A DNA stretch of 64,000 nt, taken from Lentzea atacamensis. GTDB lineage: Bacteria; Actinomycetota; Actinomycetes; Mycobacteriales; Pseudonocardiaceae. Of the stretch, positions 17,493 to 42,909 are shown one piece after another. The notes beneath the pieces were generated by a model. The model was given only the letters and a program-made list of their open reading frames with translations, made no database searches and had not been told where the DNA came from. The DNA lies in contig NZ_QLTT01000004.1 in NCBI RefSeq assembly GCF_003269295.1, positions 310,001-374,000 on the forward strand, read 5' to 3'. Position 1 is the first letter of the stretch. The number at the start of each line of letters is the position of its first letter. A program made the translations under genes and the position numbers.

Positions 17493-17699
17493 TCACGCCC
17501 GTGCGGCGGTCTCCCGCGGACGAAGATCCGTCCAGTGGCCCGACACGTAGTCGAGACACTCCTGCCTGGTGCCCGGCCCGTGGACCTCGGTCCACCCGCT
17601 GGGCACCGGGATCGCCAGCGGCCACAGCGAGTGCTGGCTCGCCGAGTTCACCAGCACGAGGTAGGTGCCGTCGGGGTCGTCGAAGGGGTTGCTGCTCAT
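17493..17699 (-). CDS. MbtH-like NRPS accessory protein
   Basis: This is a 68-residue protein with the complete MbtH pattern: [15 protein letters not shown] at the N-terminus, SLWP in the middle, [11 protein letters not shown], then [14 protein letters not shown]. MbtH proteins bind adenylation domains and are often essential for their solubility and activity. It lies at the end of a minus-strand set with the aminotransferase and methyltransferase and presumably serves the NRPSs at 20128 and 29504. Confidence 0.95.
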   Translation of the reverse strand: MSSNPFDDPDGTYLVLVNSASQHSLWPLAIPVPSGWTEVHGPGTRQECLDYVSGHWTDLRPRETAARA

Positions 17700-17715
17700 G
17701 GGAATCTCCTTTGTG

Positions 17716-18777
17716 TCAGCCGGTCGCGAAGGTGCGTGCGACCGCCAGGAAGGCGTCGTTGTCCGCGGGGCTGCCGATCGTGACCCGCACGCCTTCGCCG
17801 GCGAACGGGCGCACCATCACGCCGTCGGCCATGCAGTGCGAGGCGAAGGCGGCCGCCCGGTCCGCGAGCGGCAGCCACAGGAAGTTGCCCTGTGACGGCA
17901 CGAACTCGTGCCCGAGCGCGTGCAGCCCCGCTCCGACGCGGTCGCGTTCGGTGCGCACGAGCCGGCAGCGTTCCGCCAGTTCGTCGGCCGAGTCGAGGCT
18001 GATCAGCGCCGCGGTCTCGGCCAGGGTGCTGACGCTGAACGGCACACCGACCTTGGTGACCGCCTGGATCAGGTTCACCGGTCCCGCGCAGTAGCCGATG
18101 CGCAGTCCCGCCAGGCCGTAGGCCTTCGAGAACGTCCTGAGGCTGACGAGGTTGCCCCGGCCTGCGGCCTCGCGCACCAGCTCCAGCCCGTCCGGGATGT
18201 CCGGGTCGGTGACGAACTCGTGATAGGCCTCGTCGAGCACCACCACGACGTGATCGGGCGTGGCGGCGAGGAACTTCGCGAGCGCCTCCCGGTGCAGCGC
18301 GGTTCCGGTGGGGTTGTTGGGATTGCAGATGATGATCATGCGGGTCGTCGGCGTCACCGCGGCCAGCATGGCGTCGAGGTCGTGCGTGAGGTCGCCGGTC
18401 AGCGGCACCGGTCGCGGCTCCGCGCCCGCCACGCGCACGAGGATCGGGTAGGCCTCGAAGGAACGCCAGGGGTACACGATGCTGCTCGGTCCGTGCACCA
18501 CCGCTTGCATCAGTTGCAGCAGCAGCGTGGCCGACCCCGCGCCCACCGCGACGGAGCCGGCGGGGACGCGGAGGTGCTCGGCGAGGTGAGTCGCGACCGC
18601 GTGCGGGCTGACGGGGGGATACCGGTTGATGTGCTCGAGGCCTTCCGCCAGCGCGGCGGCCACCCGCGGCAACGGCGGGAAGGCGGTCTCGTTGTTCGAC
18701 AGCTGGACCCGCGCGGTCGTGGGCAGCTGCTGGTAGAGGGGCAGCGCGTCGAGGTCTGGGCGAACCGGGATGGTCAT
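17716..18777 (-). CDS. HisC-like aminotransferase (precursor amino acid supply)
   Basis: This is a 353-residue fold-type I PLP aminotransferase. Landmarks are [38 protein letters not shown] and the PLP lysine in [16 protein letters not shown]. It is close to histidinol-phosphate aminotransferase, a group that often uses aromatic keto acids. The gene sits 16 bases upstream of mbtH (transcription order) and 13 bases downstream of the MppJ-like methyltransferase. It therefore probably aminates the beta-methylated keto acid, giving beta-methylphenylalanine. A general histidine-pathway role is less likely given the location. Confidence 0.8.
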   Translation of the reverse strand: MTIPVRPDLDALPLYQQLPTTARVQLSNNETAFPPLPRVAAALAEGLEHINRYPPVSPHAVATHLAEHLRVPAGSVAVGAGSATLLLQLMQAVVHGPSSIVYPWRSFEAYPILVRVAGAEPRPVPLTGDLTHDLDAMLAAVTPTTRMIIICNPNNPTGTALHREALAKFLAATPDHVVVVLDEAYHEFVTDPDIPDGLELVREAAGRGNLVSLRTFSKAYGLAGLRIGYCAGPVNLIQAVTKVGVPFSVSTLAETAALISLDSADELAERCRLVRTERDRVGAGLHALGHEFVPSQGNFLWLPLADRAAAFASHCMADGVMVRPFAGEGVRVTIGSPADNDAFLAVARTFATG

Positions 18778-18790
18778 CGGGTGCTCCGGC

Positions 18791-19999
<1,209 letters not shown>

Positions 20000-20127
20000 T
20001 TAGGTACTGCCGAAAAGCCCAGCTCGGCGGAGCCCGGCAGCGAGTCCTTTTTGGTCTCGGCTTAAAGACGTTGCCGTGGGTGGGCCGCCGAACAAGACTT
20101 CCGGTGAGCGGGCCACATGGGGGTGTG

Positions 20128-23100
20128 GTGTCCGCATTCTTCCCGGGGGAATCGACAGAACGGAGCGGCAGCGTGGATACCGTCATGCCCACGGTCGTGC
20201 ACGAGCTGTTCGAGCAATGGGTCCGGCGCACACCCGACGCGACCGCGGTGTCCGCGGCCGGGCTGAGCCTGACCTATGCCGAACTGGACGCGCGCGCCTC
20301 GCGGCTGGCGCGTTTCCTGGCCGGGCGCGGCGTCGGTCCGGGCGTCGTCACCGGCCTGTGCCTGGACCGCGGCGTCGACCTCGTCGTGGCCGAGCTGGCC
20401 GTGCTCAAGGCGGGCGGTGCCTACCTCCCGCTCGACCCGGGCTACCCGGCCGAACGGCTGGCGTTCATGCTCGCCGACACCGCCGCGCCGCTCGTGCTGA
20501 CCGAGCAGCGGCTGCGCGACCGGGTTCCGCCCGGTGCCGCCGCCGTCGTCTGCCTGGACACCGACGCGGACCTGATCGCGGCGCAGCCCGCGGAGTCCCC
20601 CGAGGTCGAGGTCACGGGCCGCGATCTCGCCTACGTCATGTACACGTCGGGCTCCACCGGGCAGCCGAAGGGCGTGCTGGTCGAGCACCGCGGTGTCGTG
20701 CGGCTCGTCCGCGGCCAGAGCTACGCCGCGCTGACTCCCGCCGATGTCGTGGCGCACCTGGCATCGGTGTCGTTCGACGCGTCGACCTTCGAGGTGTGGG
20801 CTGCGCTGAGCAGTGGCGCGAGCCTCGCCGTGGGGCCGTCCGGTGCGGTGTCCGTGGCCGAGCTGGGCAGGTTCCTCTCCGGCTTCGAGGTGAGCGTGCT
20901 GTGGCTGACCGCGGGCATGTTCCACGAGGTGGTGGACGCGGACGTCACCGTGTTCGGCGGGTTGCGCTTGCTGCTTGCGGGTGGCGACGTGCTCTCACCC
21001 GGCCACTGCGCGCGGGTGCTGGCACGGTTCCCGGATCTGGGGCTGGTCAACGGCTACGGGCCGACCGAGGGCACCACCTTCACCGCCTGCCACCGGATCA
21101 CCGAGGTGACCGGTCCGGTGCCGATCGGCGTGCCGCTGGACGGCACGACGCTGCGGGTGCTGGACGAGAACCTGCGGCCGGTGCAGGAGGGCGAGCTGTA
21201 CATCGGCGGTGACGGGCTCGCGCGGGGCTACCTGAACCGTCCCGCCCTCACCGCGACCCGGTTCGTCGCCGCGCCGTCTGGCGAGCGGCTGTACCGCACC
21301 GGTGACCTCGTGCGGGTGGACGACGCCGGCCGGCTCGAGTTCCTCGGCCGCACCGACGACCAGGTCAAGATCCGCGGCTTCCGCGTCGAACCCGGCGAGA
21401 CGCAGACCCGGCTGCGGCAGTGCCCCGGCGTCACGGACGCCGTCGTGGTGGTGCGCCGCGGTGAGGCGGAGGGTGCTCGCCTGGTCGCGTACGTCGTCGC
21501 GGACAGCGGTGCGGGCGTCACGCCGGTGCTGCTGCGCGAGCGGCTGACCGGGGTGCTGCCGGAGCCGTTCGTGCCGTCGGAGTTCGTGCTGCTGGACCGG
21601 TTCCCCTTGACGCCCAACGGAAAGGTGGACCGCGCCGCGCTGCCGGAGCCGGGACGCGGGGCCGAGTCGGGTCATCGGGCACCCAGCGGTGAGGTTGAGA
21701 CCGCGCTCGCGGAGATCTGGGCCGAGGTGCTGCCGGTCGACCGCGTGGGCGCGGGGGACGCGTTCTCCGCGCTCGGCGGCAACTCGCTGCTCGCCGTGCG
21801 CGTGCTGGCGCGCATTCTCGCCCGGTTCGGTGTCGAGCTCACCGTCGCGGACCTCTTCGACGCGCCGACGCTCGCGGAACTGGCGTCGAAGATCACCGCG
21901 CGTCCCGCCGCCGAGGTGACCGCGGCACCGCACCACACACCCGGTTCGGTCTTCCCGTTGTCGTTCCCGCAGGAACGCCTGTGGGTCGCGCACGAGCTCG
22001 ACCCCGGCGCCGTCGACAGCAACGTGCACTTCGCCTACCGGATCAGCGGCCCGTTCGACGCCGCCGCGCTCGCCCTGGCGTGGCGCGGGGTGGTCGAGGC
22101 CCACGAACCGTTGCGCACCACCGTGGACAGCGGACGGCGGCAGGTGATCCGTCCGGAATCGGCCGCCATCACGGTGACCGATCTCCGCGGGCAGGACGCC
22201 GCCGAGCTGGACCGCCTGCTGCACCAGGAGGTCGCCACCCCGTTCGACCTCGCCGCCGGACCGGTGGCGCGGGTGCGCCTGATCAGGGTGGCCGACCAGG
22301 AGCACGTCCTCGTGCTGGGCGTGCACCACATCGCGATCGACGGCTGGTCGATGGGCGTGCTCGCGGGCGAGCTGGGTGAGCGGTACGCCGCCGCGCTCGA
22401 GCGGCGGGCGGCGCGGATCGAGCCGCTGCCCGCGCGGTACGCGGACTTCGCGGTGTGGCAGCGCGCCGCGCTGACCGGCTCCGCGCTGGCCAGGTCGCTG
22501 GACCACTGGCGGCACGAGCTGGAGGGCGCGGCACCGCTGCAGCTGCCGACCGACCGGCCGCGTCCCGCGGTGCGCACCTCCGCCGGCGCCGAGCACCGCT
22601 TCCGGCTTCCCGCGGGCCTTTCCGCGCGGCTCGGGTGGCTGGCGGAGGCGCACGGGACCACGTTGTTCACCGTCCTCGTGGCCGCCTGCCAGGTGTTGTT
22701 CGCCCGCTACAGCGGCCAGCGCGACGTCGTGGTCGGCACGGCGGTGTCCGGTCGCGGCCGGGTCGAGTTCGAGCGGCTGGTGGGGTGTTTCATCAACACG
22801 CTGGCGCTGCGCTCGACGGTCGACGCGGCGCTGCCGTTCACCGAGTTCCTCGGCCACGTCCGCACCACCGTGCTGGAGGCGTTCGCCCACCAGGACGTGC
22901 CGTTCGAGCGTGTCGTCTCCGAGGTGCGTACCGACCACGACCCCAGCCGCACGCCGCTGGTGCAGGCGCTGGTGGTGCTGCAGAACACCCCGGCGGAGCC
23001 GCTGCGGTTCGGTGACGCGCGGGTCGAGCGGCAGGCGCTCCCGCACGTGTCGTCGATCTTCGAGCTGACGGTGGAGTTCACCGAGCTCGACGACGGCATG

Positions 23101-26100
23101 GACGTGATGGTCGAGTACAACACCGACCTGTTCGACGCCGCGCGGATCGAGCGCATGGCCGGCCACCTGCACGTGCTGCTGGACCAGCTCGCCACGACTC
23201 CCGACCTGCCGGTGGGAGAACTGTCCCTGCTGACCGCGGGGGAGCGCAGGCAGCTCGCGGAGTGGAACGACACCGCTGTCGACCACGACCTGGACGTGAG
23301 CGTCCACGAGCTCGTCGCGCGGCGGGCACGGCGTGATCCCGGCGCGGTGGCGGTGGTCTGCGGGGAGCGGGTGCTGACCTTCCGCGAGCTCGACGAGCGG
23401 GCCAACCGGATCGCGCACCACCTCGTCGGCCTCGGCGTGGGCCCGGACGTGCCCGTGCCGGTGTGCCTCGACCGCGGCGCGGACTTCGTGGTCGCGCTGC
23501 TCGGGGTGCTCAAGGCCGGCGGCGCGTACGTGCCGCTGGACCCGGACAGCCCGGCGGCCCGGCTGGCGTTCGTCGTCGGCGACACCGGGGCGCGGGTGGT
23601 GCTGACCCAGCGCTCCGTCGCCGCGCGAGTGTCCGAAGTAGACGCAACGGTCGTGCGCCTTGACGACGACTGGCCGGTCATCGCGGCGAATCCCGCTACC
23701 GCACCGGAAACGGGCGTCGCGGCGACCGATGTCGCGTACGTCGTCTACACCTCGGGTTCGACCGGCAGGCCCAAGGGCGTGATGGTCGAGCACCGCTCGT
23801 TGGTCAATCTTTGCCTCTGGTACCACGACTACTACGACGTCACCCCGGACGACCGGTCGTCGCACCTGGTCGCGCAGGGGTTCGACCCCGTCGCGCTGGA
23901 GATCTGGCCGGCGCTCACCGCCGGTGCCTCTGTCGCCGTGGCGACGCCGGACGTGCTGGACGACCCCGCTGTGCTCGTCCGCTGGCTCGCCGGGCAGGGC
24001 GTCACGCTGTCCGTGGTGATCACGCCGCGCGTCGACGCCGTGTTCGACCAGCTCGAGCGGGTGGACACGAAGCTGCGCGTGGTGATCGCGGGTGGTGACG
24101 TGCTGCGCCGCCGCCCGAGCCCCGAGTTCCGGTTCCTGATGGTGAACCACTACGGCCCGACCGAGGCGACGGTGCTCGCGACCGGGTCGCGGGTCGCGCC
24201 GGAGGGCACCGTCGAACCCGGTGTGCTGCCGACCATCGGCGTGCCGGTCGCGAACACGACGGTGCACGTGCTCGACCCGCACGGCAACCAGCTGCCGGTC
24301 GGCGTTCCCGGCGAGCTGCACATCGGCGGTGTCTGCGTCGCCCGCGGTTACGTCAACCGGCCCGAGCTGACCGCGACCCGGTTCGTGCCGGACCGCTTCT
24401 CGCCGGATCCCGACGCGCGGCTGTACCGCACCGGTGATCTGGTGCGCCGGCTGCCCACGGGCGAGCTGGACTTCCTCGGCCGCGTCGACAACCAGGTGAA
24501 GATCCGCGGCTACCGCGTGGAACCCGGTGAGGTCGAGGCCGTGCTCGCCGAGCACCCCGACGTCGCGGCGGCCGTCGTGGTGGCACGGAAGGACGCGCAG
24601 GGACGCGTGCGCCTCATCGGGTACGTCGTGCCGTCGGGACGTGACCCGGAGGTTTCGGTACTCCTCGACCACGTGCGTGGCGTGCTGCCGGAGTACATGG
24701 TGCCGGCCGCGGTCGTCGTGCTGGCGGAGTTCCCGCTCACGTCGCGGGAGAAGGTGGACCACGCCGCGCTGCCCGAACCCGAGGCTGTCGGCGTCGTCAC
24801 CCACGTCGAGCCGCGCACGGAAGTCCAGCGGGTGCTCGCCGGGATCTGGGCCGACGCGATCGGCGTGCCGCAGGTCGGCGTCGAGGACAACTTCTTCACC
24901 CTGGGCGGCGATTCGATCGTGGCCATGCAGGTCGTGGCGAAGGCGCGGGACGCCGGATTCCGGCTGAGCGCACGGGACCTGTTCCAACGCCCGACGATCG
25001 CGGCGCTGGAGGTCGTGGCGACGGGAGAACCTGTTGCCGCGCCGTCGGTCCGGTTCGAAGGACGCGCTCCGCTGACTCCGATCCAGCGGTTCTTCTTCGA
25101 CACGTTCACCCCCACTGCGGCTTTCCACCAGCACGTGACGCTGGAACTGCCTCCCGTCGCGCCCTCCGCCGTGCGTGCGGCGGTCGAAGCACTTGTGGCG
25201 CACCACGGCGCGTTGCGCACCCGGTTCTTCTCGGAGAACGGCCAGTGGTGGCAGGAGGAGACCGCCGCGGGCGCGGCGTTCGAGACCGTCGACGAGGTCA
25301 CCGCGGAACGCGCCGTCGAGATCGCCTCGGCCTCCACCGACATCACCGAGGGCAGGCTGGTGGGGGCAGTCCTGGCACAGGGGCGCCTCACGCTGGCGGT
25401 GCACCACCTTGCCGTGGACGGCGTGTCGTGGCGCGTGCTGATCGAGGACCTGCGGGTCGCGCTCGACCAGGCCTCGCGCGGCGAGCGGATCGTGCTCGAC
25501 GCGACCACCGACTCCCCGCAGGCCTGGGCCGGCAGGCTCGCCGGCCACCTGGCCGCGGGCGGGTTCGACGACGAGCCTGCCCATTGGTCCGCGCTGGACG
25601 GCGTGGACGTGACCGTGCCCGTGGACGGAACCGGGCCGAACTCGGTGGAGAGCACCAGGATCGTCAGGGCGGGTCTCGACGCGGACACCACCGCGAAGCT
25701 GCTGCGCGAGGTGCCGAAGGCGTACCGGACCGAGGTCGGCGACGTGCTCGTGGCCGCCCTCGGGCGGGTGCTGGCGTCGTGGACCGGGCAACGGCGCGTG
25801 CTGCTCGGCATGGAAGGGCACGGCCGCGAGGAGTTGTTCGAGGACCTGGACATCACGCGGACGGTCGGCTGGTTCACCACGCGGTTCCCGCTCGTGGTCG
25901 AGGCGGGCGGCGACTGGGACGCGGCGTTGAAGTCCGTGAAGGAGCAGGTGCGTGCCGTTCCCCGGCGCGGGCTGGGCTACGGCGTGCTCCGCGACGCCGG
26001 ACGGGTACCGGAGCTGGACCCGCAGGTGGTGCTGAACTACCTCGGCCAGTTCGGCTCCGCCGCGGGTGGTTTCGGCTCCGTCTCGGAGATCGGGCTGCAC

Positions 26101-29100
26101 CAGCACCCCGGCGACACCAGGCCGCACCTCGTCGACGTCGTCGGCACGGTGCGGGGCGGTCGTCTGGAGTTCCGCTGGTACTACTCGGCGAACGTGCACG
26201 ACGAGCACACGATCACGGGGCTCGCGAACCACCTCGTCACCGAGCTCACCGCCGCCGTCGCGCACTGCCTGACTCCGGGCACCGGCGGGCGGACGCCGTC
26301 CGACTTCCCGCTGGCGGCGCTGGACCAGTCCACAGTGGACGAGATCGTGGGGACGCGTCGGGACGTCGAGGACATCTACCCGTTGACGCCCATGCAGAAC
26401 GGCATGCTGTTCCACAGCCTGATGGACACCAGCGGAACGGCCTACTTCGAGCAGATCTCCGCGGTTCTGGACGGCGTGCGCGACTCGTCGGTGCTGGCCG
26501 CGGCGTGGCAGCGGGTGGCCGGCCGGGTGCCGGTGCTGCGCACCGCGTTCGTCTGGGAGGACCTGCCTGCGCCGTACCAGGTCGTGTACGAGCACGTCCG
26601 GATTCCGGTGACCGTGCTGGACTGGCGCGGCCTGGCGAAGGCCGAGCTGGACGCCGCCGTCGCGCACTACCTCGACCAGGACCGCAAGGCGGGACTCGAC
26701 CTCGGTGAGGCGCCGCTGATGCGGGTGGCGATCATCCGCCTCACCGACGCGCGCGTCCGTCTGGTGTGGACGTTCCACCACGCCCTGCTCGACGGCTGGA
26801 GCGGGATGCAGGTGCTCTCCGAGGTGCTCGGGGAGTGCGCGGCCGAGGCGGTGCCCGTACCCAGGCGCCCGTACCGCGACTACGTGGAATGGCTGGCGCG
26901 GCAGGACTTCACCGCCGCGCGCGAGTACTGGCAGCGGGCGGTGGCCGGGTTCGAGGCCTCCACGCCGCTGCCGTTCGACCGGCCGAAGTCCGGGCTGCAC
27001 CGCACCGTGTCGTCGGCGCGGCTGCGGGTCGCGCTGCCGGAGGACCTCACCGCGCGCGTGTACGCCACGGCGAAGCGGGCGCAGGTGACGATCAACACGG
27101 TCGTCCAGGGCGTGTGGGCGCTGCTGCTGTCCCGCTACAGCGGCGAGACCGACGTGTGCTTCGGCGCGACGGTCGCCGGGCGGCCCGCCGATCTCGCGGG
27201 TGCCGACCAGATCGCGGGCATGTTCATCAACACCCTCCCGGTGCGGGTGAGCGTCGACCCGGACGCCGACGTCGTCACCTGGCTGCGCGACCAGCAGGCG
27301 GGGCAGGCTGCGGCCCGGCAGTACGACCACGTGTCGCTGTCGGAGGTCGTGGAGTGGTGCGGGCTGCCGCGCGGCCGCGACCTCTTCGACAGCATCGTCG
27401 TGTTCGAGAACTACCCGGTCGACCCCGCCGAGGGCGATGCACCGTCCATTGTGGACATCGGCTCGACGAGCGGCACCAACTACCCGCTCAACGTGGTCGT
27501 CTACCCGGAGGACGAGCTTTCGCTGCTGCTGCACTACGACCCGGCGTTGTTCGACCCGGCCACCGTGGCGCGGATGGCGGGACACCTGCGCATGGTGTTC
27601 GAGTCGGTCGCGGACTCCGGCGGCCGGTGCGTCGGCGAGCTGTCCCTGCTCACCGAGGCCGAGCGGCGGACGCTGCTGACCGAGTGGGCGAGCACCGGGC
27701 CGGCTCGGACCGGCGGTCGTCTGCACGAGGTGATCGGCGCTCGCGCCGCCGCCGCGCCGGACGATGTCGCGGTGGTGCACAACGGGGTCGCCACGACCTA
27801 CGGCGAGCTGGACGCGGCGGCGAACCGGCTGGCACACCACCTGTCCACGTTCGGAGTGGGCAGGGACGTGCTCGTCGGTGTGTCGGTGCCACGCAGCACC
27901 GACCTGGTCGTCGCGGTGCTCGCGGTGCTCAAGGCCGGTGGCGCGTACGTGCCGCTGGACCCGGACTACCCCGCCGAACGGCTGACCACGATGCTCGCCG
28001 AGACCAAGCCGCGTGTGCTGCTGACGCTCGAAAACCAGGCAGGCCGGTTCGCCGGGTCCGATGTGGACGTCGTGCTGCTCGACCGCGACCGCGCGGGCGT
28101 CGAGGCCCGGCCGGCCACCGCGCCGGACGTCGCCGGTGACGACCGGGATCTGGCCTACGTGATGTTCACGTCCGGTTCCACGGGCACGCCGAAGGGCGTG
28201 ATGGTGGAACACCGGTCGCTGTACAACGTCGTTCAGGCGATCAACGAGACGTACGGCCTCACTCCGGACAGCAGCGTGCTGCAGGTCTGTTCGATGAGCT
28301 TCGACGGCGGCGTGCAGGACATCTTCAGCACGCTGGTCGCGGGCGCCACGCTCGTGCTCTCCGGCCCGGACGCGTTGCACGACCCGGCGGCGCTGGCCAG
28401 GCAGCTGCGCGCGGACGGCATCACGGTCGCCTCGCTGCCGCCCGCCGTCCTCGCCGCGCTGGATCCGGTCGAGCTCTCCGGACTGGAGTGCGTCGGCACC
28501 GGTGGTGACGTGTGCCCGGTCGAGCTGGTCGAGGCGTGGGCGCCCGGCCGCACGTTCGTGAACATCTACGGCCCGACGGAGTCCACCCTCGCGGTGACGC
28601 TGTTCCCAGCCCGGCCGGGCGCGGGACATCGCAGCGTGCCGCTGGGCGAGCCGATCCCGGGTGTTCGCCTGTACGTGCTGGACACCGGTCTTGCGCCGGT
28701 TCCGGTGGGCGTGACCGGTGAGCTGTACATCGGCGGTGCGGGGCTCGCGCGCGGCTATGCCGGCCGGCCCGACCTGACGGCCGAGCGGTTCGTCGCCGAC
28801 CCGATCGGCGCGCCGGGTGAACGCCTGTACCGGACCGGCGACCTGGTGCGGTGGCGGCCGGACGGGCTCCTGGAGTTCGTCGCGCGCACCGACGACCAGG
28901 TCAAGATCCGCGGGTTCCGGGTGGAGCCCGGCGAGATCGAGAACACGCTCATCCGGCACCCCTCCGTCGCCGAGGTGGTGGTCACCGCGCCCAGGACGGA
29001 GGCGGGGGCCAGGCAGCTGGTCGCCTACGTGGTGCCGGCGCCCGATGCCGCCGAACCCGTCGGCGACACCCTGCGCAGGCACCTGTCGAAGTCGCTGCCG

Positions 29101-29502
29101 GACTACCTGGTGCCCTCGGCGTTCGTGCGGCTGCCCAGGCTGCCGCTCACGCCGAACGGCAAGGTCGACCGCAGGGCGCTGCCGCGGCCGTCGCGGGCCG
29201 ACGTGATCACCGCCGCCTACCGGGCACCCGCCAACCCCACCGAGGAGGCGCTGTGCCGGGAGTGGGCCGAGGTGCTCGGCCGTGACGAGGTGGGAGCGGA
29301 CGACGACTTCTTCGCCCTCGGCGGTGACTCGATCAGCAGCCTGCGCCTGATGTCGCGGGTGCGGCGCTCGTTCGGCGTCGAGGTGTCACCGCGAGACCTG
29401 TTCGACGCGCCGACCGTGGCCGGGCTCGCGGAACGGATCGTCGACCTGGTGCTGGCGAAGCTCGAGAACGACCTGGCGCTCGGCGCGAGCGGCCGGAACT
29501 GA
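20128..29502 (+). CDS. NRPS 1: A-T / C-A-T-E / C-A-T (modules 1-3)
   Basis: This is a roughly 3,124-residue synthetase. The start is uncertain: GTG at 20128 or at 20173 (the latter has GGAG 7 bases upstream). Domains by nucleotide: A1 20270-21650, T1 near 21775 (LGGNSLL), C2 21950-23240 (HHIAIDG, LCL type), A2 23380-24780, T2 near 24900 (LGGDSIV), E2 25060-26340 ([11 protein letters not shown]), C3 26365-27660 (HHALLDG, DCL type), A3 27800-29190, T3 near 29320 (LGGDSIS). Ten-residue codes read by eye: A1 DAFWLGGTFK (valine-like), A2 DPLVIGHVLK and A3 DGQSGGILAK (not recognised). All carrier-protein serines and condensation histidines are intact. It begins with an adenylation domain, so it is the initiating enzyme. 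It hands over to NRPS 2, which starts 1 base downstream. Confidence 0.95.
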   Translation: MSAFFPGESTERSGSVDTVMPTVVHELFEQWVRRTPDATAVSAAGLSLTYAELDARASRLARFLAGRGVGPGVVTGLCLDRGVDLVVAELAVLKAGGAYLPLDPGYPAERLAFMLADTAAPLVLTEQRLRDRVPPGAAAVVCLDTDADLIAAQPAESPEVEVTGRDLAYVMYTSGSTGQPKGVLVEHRGVVRLVRGQSYAALTPADVVAHLASVSFDASTFEVWAALSSGASLAVGPSGAVSVAELGRFLSGFEVSVLWLTAGMFHEVVDADVTVFGGLRLLLAGGDVLSPGHCARVLARFPDLGLVNGYGPTEGTTFTACHRITEVTGPVPIGVPLDGTTLRVLDENLRPVQEGELYIGGDGLARGYLNRPALTATRFVAAPSGERLYRTGDLVRVDDAGRLEFLGRTDDQVKIRGFRVEPGETQTRLRQCPGVTDAVVVVRRGEAEGARLVAYVVADSGAGVTPVLLRERLTGVLPEPFVPSEFVLLDRFPLTPNGKVDRAALPEPGRGAESGHRAPSGEVETALAEIWAEVLPVDRVGAGDAFSALGGNSLLAVRVLARILARFGVELTVADLFDAPTLAELASKITARPAAEVTAAPHHTPGSVFPLSFPQERLWVAHELDPGAVDSNVHFAYRISGPFDAAALALAWRGVVEAHEPLRTTVDSGRRQVIRPESAAITVTDLRGQDAAELDRLLHQEVATPFDLAAGPVARVRLIRVADQEHVLVLGVHHIAIDGWSMGVLAGELGERYAAALERRAARIEPLPARYADFAVWQRAALTGSALARSLDHWRHELEGAAPLQLPTDRPRPAVRTSAGAEHRFRLPAGLSARLGWLAEAHGTTLFTVLVAACQVLFARYSGQRDVVVGTAVSGRGRVEFERLVGCFINTLALRSTVDAALPFTEFLGHVRTTVLEAFAHQDVPFERVVSEVRTDHDPSRTPLVQALVVLQNTPAEPLRFGDARVERQALPHVSSIFELTVEFTELDDGMDVMVEYNTDLFDAARIERMAGHLHVLLDQLATTPDLPVGELSLLTAGERRQLAEWNDTAVDHDLDVSVHELVARRARRDPGAVAVVCGERVLTFRELDERANRIAHHLVGLGVGPDVPVPVCLDRGADFVVALLGVLKAGGAYVPLDPDSPAARLAFVVGDTGARVVLTQRSVAARVSEVDATVVRLDDDWPVIAANPATAPETGVAATDVAYVVYTSGSTGRPKGVMVEHRSLVNLCLWYHDYYDVTPDDRSSHLVAQGFDPVALEIWPALTAGASVAVATPDVLDDPAVLVRWLAGQGVTLSVVITPRVDAVFDQLERVDTKLRVVIAGGDVLRRRPSPEFRFLMVNHYGPTEATVLATGSRVAPEGTVEPGVLPTIGVPVANTTVHVLDPHGNQLPVGVPGELHIGGVCVARGYVNRPELTATRFVPDRFSPDPDARLYRTGDLVRRLPTGELDFLGRVDNQVKIRGYRVEPGEVEAVLAEHPDVAAAVVVARKDAQGRVRLIGYVVPSGRDPEVSVLLDHVRGVLPEYMVPAAVVVLAEFPLTSREKVDHAALPEPEAVGVVTHVEPRTEVQRVLAGIWADAIGVPQVGVEDNFFTLGGDSIVAMQVVAKARDAGFRLSARDLFQRPTIAALEVVATGEPVAAPSVRFEGRAPLTPIQRFFFDTFTPTAAFHQHVTLELPPVAPSAVRAAVEALVAHHGALRTRFFSENGQWWQEETAAGAAFETVDEVTAERAVEIASASTDITEGRLVGAVLAQGRLTLAVHHLAVDGVSWRVLIEDLRVALDQASRGERIVLDATTDSPQAWAGRLAGHLAAGGFDDEPAHWSALDGVDVTVPVDGTGPNSVESTRIVRAGLDADTTAKLLREVPKAYRTEVGDVLVAALGRVLASWTGQRRVLLGMEGHGREELFEDLDITRTVGWFTTRFPLVVEAGGDWDAALKSVKEQVRAVPRRGLGYGVLRDAGRVPELDPQVVLNYLGQFGSAAGGFGSVSEIGLHQHPGDTRPHLVDVVGTVRGGRLEFRWYYSANVHDEHTITGLANHLVTELTAAVAHCLTPGTGGRTPSDFPLAALDQSTVDEIVGTRRDVEDIYPLTPMQNGMLFHSLMDTSGTAYFEQISAVLDGVRDSSVLAAAWQRVAGRVPVLRTAFVWEDLPAPYQVVYEHVRIPVTVLDWRGLAKAELDAAVAHYLDQDRKAGLDLGEAPLMRVAIIRLTDARVRLVWTFHHALLDGWSGMQVLSEVLGECAAEAVPVPRRPYRDYVEWLARQDFTAAREYWQRAVAGFEASTPLPFDRPKSGLHRTVSSARLRVALPEDLTARVYATAKRAQVTINTVVQGVWALLLSRYSGETDVCFGATVAGRPADLAGADQIAGMFINTLPVRVSVDPDADVVTWLRDQQAGQAAARQYDHVSLSEVVEWCGLPRGRDLFDSIVVFENYPVDPAEGDAPSIVDIGSTSGTNYPLNVVVYPEDELSLLLHYDPALFDPATVARMAGHLRMVFESVADSGGRCVGELSLLTEAERRTLLTEWASTGPARTGGRLHEVIGARAAAAPDDVAVVHNGVATTYGELDAAANRLAHHLSTFGVGRDVLVGVSVPRSTDLVVAVLAVLKAGGAYVPLDPDYPAERLTTMLAETKPRVLLTLENQAGRFAGSDVDVVLLDRDRAGVEARPATAPDVAGDDRDLAYVMFTSGSTGTPKGVMVEHRSLYNVVQAINETYGLTPDSSVLQVCSMSFDGGVQDIFSTLVAGATLVLSGPDALHDPAALARQLRADGITVASLPPAVLAALDPVELSGLECVGTGGDVCPVELVEAWAPGRTFVNIYGPTESTLAVTLFPARPGAGHRSVPLGEPIPGVRLYVLDTGLAPVPVGVTGELYIGGAGLARGYAGRPDLTAERFVADPIGAPGERLYRTGDLVRWRPDGLLEFVARTDDQVKIRGFRVEPGEIENTLIRHPSVAEVVVTAPRTEAGARQLVAYVVPAPDAAEPVGDTLRRHLSKSLPDYLVPSAFVRLPRLPLTPNGKVDRRALPRPSRADVITAAYRAPANPTEEALCREWAEVLGRDEVGADDDFFALGGDSISSLRLMSRVRRSFGVEVSPRDLFDAPTVAGLAERIVDLVLAKLENDLALGASGRN

Positions 29503-29503
29503 C

Positions 29504-41718
<12,215 letters not shown>

Positions 41719-41722
<4 letters not shown>

Positions 41723-42909
41723 ACCCCTCCGAGTTGCTGGAACGCTTGGCGCGCAAGCACGACGTGCCCGGCGCCCAGCTCGTGATCCGGCGTGGCGGCG
41801 AGGTCTTCGAGGCGTGCCACGGCGTTACGGCGGAGTCGGCGTTCCCGTTGGGATCACTGACGAAACCGTTCACCGCGGCGCTCGTGCTGACGCTCGCCGA
41901 GGACGGTGACCTCGGTCTGGACGAGGTGCTGCCGCGGCTGCCGGTGACACCGCGCCAGTTGCTCACCCACACCGCGGGTCTCGCGGCGAACGTCGAGCAG
42001 CAGGAGAGGGTCTCGCGGAAACGCTGGGTCGCCCGCCACTGCCGGCCGGAGGACCTCGTGCACCGGCCCGGCGAGGTGTTCTCCTACTCGAACGCGGGTT
42101 ACGTCCTCGCCGGGCACCTCGTCGAGGACGTCACCGGCGTGAACTGGTGGGACGCGGTCGAGTCGATCCTGTTGTGGCCGCTGGGAATCACGCCGTCGTT
42201 CGTGGCAGGGCCGCCGACCGGACGCCGGCCGGTGCCGGGGCACAGCGGCTCGCGGGTCATCACGGACCAGGCGTTGCCCGAGCTCGAGGCACCGGCGGGC
42301 GCGCTGGCGCTGAGCGCGGCCGACCTGGCGGCGTTCGCGCTGAAACACGACGCCGCGATGCGCCAAGACCACCTGGCCGGGCACCCGGCGGGCCCGTACG
42401 GCCTCGCCGACGGCTGGGGTCCCGGCTGGGCGGTGTACCGGGAAGCGGGCCGCACCTGGTTCGGCCACGACGGCACCGGCGACGGCACCTCGTGCCACCT
42501 GCGGTTCGAACCGGACTCCGCGACGGTGGTCGCGCTGACCACGAACGCGGCCACCGGCTCGGCGCTGTGGCCGGATCTCGTCGACGAACTGCGGGCGGAC
42601 GGCATCGCGGTGGCCGACCACCGGCCGGCGCCGGACGGACCCGAAGCGACTGAGGCACAAGCGGAAGAGCTGACCGGCCGGTACGCCAACGGCGACGCGC
42701 TGGTCGACGTCGCGCACCGCGGCGGCGGACGGCTGGACCTCTCGATCGACGGCGGGCCGGGCGTCACCGTGACCTGCCGGGCCGACCTGACCTTCACCGT
42801 GCCCGGCAGTCCGGTCACACCGGGACGGTTCCTGCCCGGTCGTCTGCTCCAACTCGGTGGCCGGACCGCCCGGCCGCTACCAGCACAAGGCAGGAGAACG
42901 TCACAGTGA
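41719..42909 (+). CDS. Stand-alone PBP-type thioesterase (macrocyclase) of the serine beta-lactamase fold
   Basis: This is a 396-residue class C beta-lactamase/DD-peptidase-like protein. The catalytic motifs are SLTK (Ser46, Lys49), YSN (123-125) and HDG (250-252). There is no signal peptide, so it acts in the cytoplasm, unlike a penicillin-binding protein. Its ATG overlaps the NRPS 2 stop (ATGA). Stand-alone PBP-type thioesterases, of which SurE is the model, take a peptide with a C-terminal D-residue from the last carrier protein and join it head to tail. NRPS 2 ends in an epimerase and lacks a TE, which fits exactly. A lipocalin-like C-terminal part follows residue 310. Confidence 0.85.
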
